Source of the DNA: Methylovulum sp.
GTDB lineage: Bacteria > Pseudomonadota > Gammaproteobacteria > Methylococcales > Methylomonadaceae
Direction of reading: 5' to 3'
DNA: 7,991 nucleotides
Assembly (NCBI GenBank): GCA_004299465.1
Contig: SCST01000585.1
Coordinates: 1 to 7,991, forward strand
In this document: positions 6,668 to 7,991 of the stretch, piece by piece
How the letters are laid out: every line of letters begins with the position of its first letter
How positions within the stretch are numbered: position 1 is the stretch's first letter
Notes under the pieces: model-generated
Databases searched by the model: none
What the model saw: the letters and a program-made list of their open reading frames with translations, nothing else
What the model was told of the DNA's origin: nothing
Position numbers and translations under genes: made by a program

Positions 6668-7387
6668 TCAGGCGAAAATTTCGGCAAGAAAATTTTTCAT
6701 CGCCAACCAGGAACGCCGGTCCGCATCGGCTTGATAGACGGTGCCAAAGCCAGGGTTGTTGGCAACCGGATTGGTAAACGCATGCATCGTATGACCGAAC
6801 GTAAGGAACTGCCAATCCGCTCCGGCTTCCGTCATTTCCTGCTCAAAAGCAACGACTTGTTCAACCGGCACCATAGGATCGTCATGACCATGCATTGCCA
6901 GCACTTTCGCTTTAATCGGCTGGCCTTTGAGGTTATCCGGCGCACCCAGCAGACCGTGGAAACTGACTACGCCTTTAATAGCCACGCCCGTTCTCGCCAA
7001 ATCCAACACGCACAAACCTCCAAAGCAAAAGCCTATTGCCGCGATTCTCGTTTCATCGACCCAGGGCAGCAATTTAACAGCAGCCAAAGCCGCCGTTATA
7101 CGCTGCTGCAATAAGGCGCGATCGTCCATAAAGGGCTGCATCAACGCGGCATTCTCGTCAGGCGTTGAACCCAGGATACCTTTGCCGTACATATCAAGCG
7201 CAAAGCCGACATAGCCCAGTTCCGCAAGTTGCTCGGCTTTCCCGGTAACGAACGCATCCCGTCCACCCCAGGCGTGATTGATTAAAACCGCTGGCCGCCG
7301 GTCCGAAAACGCATCATCGAAAGCAAAGAATGCTTCCAGCACGACACCGTTATCAAGGTAAGCGACTGTATTTGAAATGATTGCCAT
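6668..7387 (-). CDS. Dienelactone hydrolase family protein (alpha/beta hydrolase)
   Basis: This 239-residue protein has the length and motifs of the dienelactone hydrolase family, whose founding member opens dienelactone to maleylacetate in chlorocatechol breakdown. Most chromosomal relatives have unknown ester or lactone substrates, so the true substrate here cannot be named. The alpha/beta hydrolase core shows VLINHAWGGRD (34-44, oxyanion region), GFALDMYGKG (61-70), nucleophile-elbow GFCFGG with Cys121, HGHDDPMVP with the acid Asp170, and GHTMHAF with His202. A complete Cys-Asp-His triad is thus visible. No signal peptide is seen, so it is probably cytoplasmic. The ATG has AGGAG 5 nt upstream, overlapping the stop of the phosphatase gene. 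The 9-bp gap indicates co-transcription with that gene. No catechol-pathway genes are near, so a degradative role is not supported by context. Confidence 0.88.
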   Translation of the reverse strand: MAIISNTVAYLDNGVVLEAFFAFDDAFSDRRPAVLINHAWGGRDAFVTGKAEQLAELGYVGFALDMYGKGILGSTPDENAALMQPFMDDRALLQQRITAALAAVKLLPWVDETRIAAIGFCFGGLCVLDLARTGVAIKGVVSFHGLLGAPDNLKGQPIKAKVLAMHGHDDPMVPVEQVVAFEQEMTEAGADWQFLTFGHTMHAFTNPVANNPGFGTVYQADADRRSWLAMKNFLAEIFA

Positions 7388-7392
7388 AGTGA

Positions 7393-7397
7393 CTCCT
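7393..7397 (-). promoter_or_regulatory. Ribosome binding site of the hydrolase gene
   Basis: AGGAG lies 5 nt before the ATG at 7387 and its first base is the last base of the TAA stop of the phosphatase gene. This supports the chosen start and a two-gene transcript. Confidence 0.75.
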
Positions 7398-7894
7398 TAA
7401 TGCTCATGTGATGTTAAACGCCCGGTTTCGTGCAAGGTTTTTAAAAAACCGGCCGAGGCTTCTTCTATCAAATCCAGCACTCGCTCAAAACCATAACTGC
7501 CGCCATAATAAGGATCGGGCACTTCGCGCACGTTCAAATGCGGTGCGTAATCGAGAAAATAGCGAATTTTTTCTTTATGTTCGTCGGGACAGGCGTCGAT
7601 CAGGATTGAATAATTATCGTCATCCATAGCCAGCACGAAATCAAAATCCTCAAAATCGCTGTGCGTCACTTTCCTGGCCCGAAGATGCGCTAATTCAACA
7701 TCGCGCTCCCTGGCGGCTTTTTGTGCGCGTAAATCAGGCGCATCCCCGACATGGTAAGCATGCGTACCGGCTGAATCGATAGCAAATTGTGCATCCAACT
7801 GCCGCTCTTTAAGCAGTTTTGCAAAAACGCCTTCAGCCGTCGGCGAACGACAGATATTGCCCATACAGACAAAAAGCACCTTGATTTTTTTCAT
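7397..7894 (-). CDS. Low-molecular-weight protein tyrosine phosphatase family protein
   Basis: The 165-residue protein carries the LMW-PTP signature at its N-terminus: VLFVCMGNICRSPTAEG, with nucleophile Cys10 and Arg16 in the C-X5-R phosphate-binding loop, followed by Ser17. The general-acid motif VPDPYYGG supplies Asp127. IDSAGTHAYHVGDAPD (39-54) is also typical. Such enzymes dephosphorylate phosphotyrosine proteins or small phosphoesters; the substrate is not evident here. Arsenate reductase of the related ArsC type is less likely, because the redox cysteine pair used by those enzymes is not seen and the tyrosine pair in DPYY is the phosphatase form. There is no kinase or exopolysaccharide gene in the window, so the usual partnership with a tyrosine kinase is not indicated. 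The ATG at 7894 has only a weak purine stretch (GACGAG, 9 nt away). It is the first gene of a pair with the hydrolase. Confidence 0.92.
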   Translation of the reverse strand: MKKIKVLFVCMGNICRSPTAEGVFAKLLKERQLDAQFAIDSAGTHAYHVGDAPDLRAQKAARERDVELAHLRARKVTHSDFEDFDFVLAMDDDNYSILIDACPDEHKEKIRYFLDYAPHLNVREVPDPYYGGSYGFERVLDLIEEASAGFLKTLHETGRLTSHEH

Positions 7895-7991
7895 AAGTTA
7901 AACTCGTCTAATAGCGTCCAAAAATAAGGGTATTTTACTGGCTGAATGTGTAAATTGGCAGAGATCAACGCAACTTGTGGATGGTTTAAGC
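7895..7991 (-). other. Upstream region of the phosphatase-hydrolase pair
   Basis: No coding region is convincing here. A -10-like TAAAAT lies at 7937-7932 on the minus strand, but the hexamer 17 bp upstream (TGCCAA) is a poor -35. A promoter is expected in this stretch because the phosphatase gene appears to be first in its unit, yet I cannot place it with confidence. Confidence 0.25.

Noticed and set aside
6540..6815. 91-codon minus-strand frame reaching from the hydrolase 3' end into the gyrA leader
   Set aside because: It overlaps the hydrolase gene in another frame for much of its length, has no ribosome site, and the non-overlapping part covers the dyad, whose bases are better explained as structure.
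6731..7114. 127-codon plus-strand frame opposite the hydrolase gene
   Set aside because: The minus-strand frame carries a full catalytic triad and a strong ribosome site; the plus-strand product resembles no family I know.
7968..7981. DnaA-box-like CCATCCACA on the minus strand at the right edge
   Set aside because: Only 7 of 9 positions match TTATCCACA and there is no cluster of boxes, so an origin is not supported.

Overview
The window looks like a chromosomal core-genome segment of a gammaproteobacterium with about 50% G+C. Every convincing gene is on the minus strand, so the biological reading order runs from position 7991 down to 1. The order gyrA-serC-pheA-(extra gene)-hisC matches the block known from Pseudomonas and relatives, where tyrA/aroA follow. 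The protein sequences are typical gammaproteobacterial versions. A methanotroph-like (Methylococcales) host is possible, because Uma2-family genes are frequent there and G+C is moderate, but this is inference only.

Layout in reading order. (1) 7991-7895: upstream region with no convincing gene. (2) 7894-6668: a two-gene unit encoding a low-molecular-weight protein tyrosine phosphatase family protein and a dienelactone hydrolase family protein, 9 bp apart. (3) 6667-6409: intergenic region with a weak terminator-like hairpin, a good extended -10 promoter aimed at gyrA, and a leader of about 214 nt that contains a 74-nt imperfect dyad. (4) 6408-1: a tightly packed operon of gyrA (DNA gyrase subunit A), serC (phosphoserine aminotransferase), pheA (chorismate mutase/prephenate dehydratase), a Uma2-family endonuclease-like gene, and hisC (histidinol-phosphate aminotransferase, cut by the left window edge).

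The junctions are very close: gyrA and serC overlap by 1 nt (TAATG), serC and pheA are 8 bp apart, pheA and the Uma2 gene are 1 nt apart, and the Uma2 gene and hisC are 38 bp apart. This implies one transcript. Metabolically the operon links serine/pyridoxal phosphate synthesis (SerC), phenylalanine synthesis (PheA) and an aminotransferase that may act on both histidinol phosphate and aromatic keto acids (HisC), behind the housekeeping topoisomerase gene.

Most of the window is ordinary and well conserved. Two things stand out: the Uma2-family gene placed seamlessly inside the amino-acid operon, with lower G+C (about 42% against about 50-53% in its neighbours by hand count), and the structured leader upstream of gyrA. 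I see no CRISPR array, tRNA, rRNA, insertion sequence or clear new defence system.
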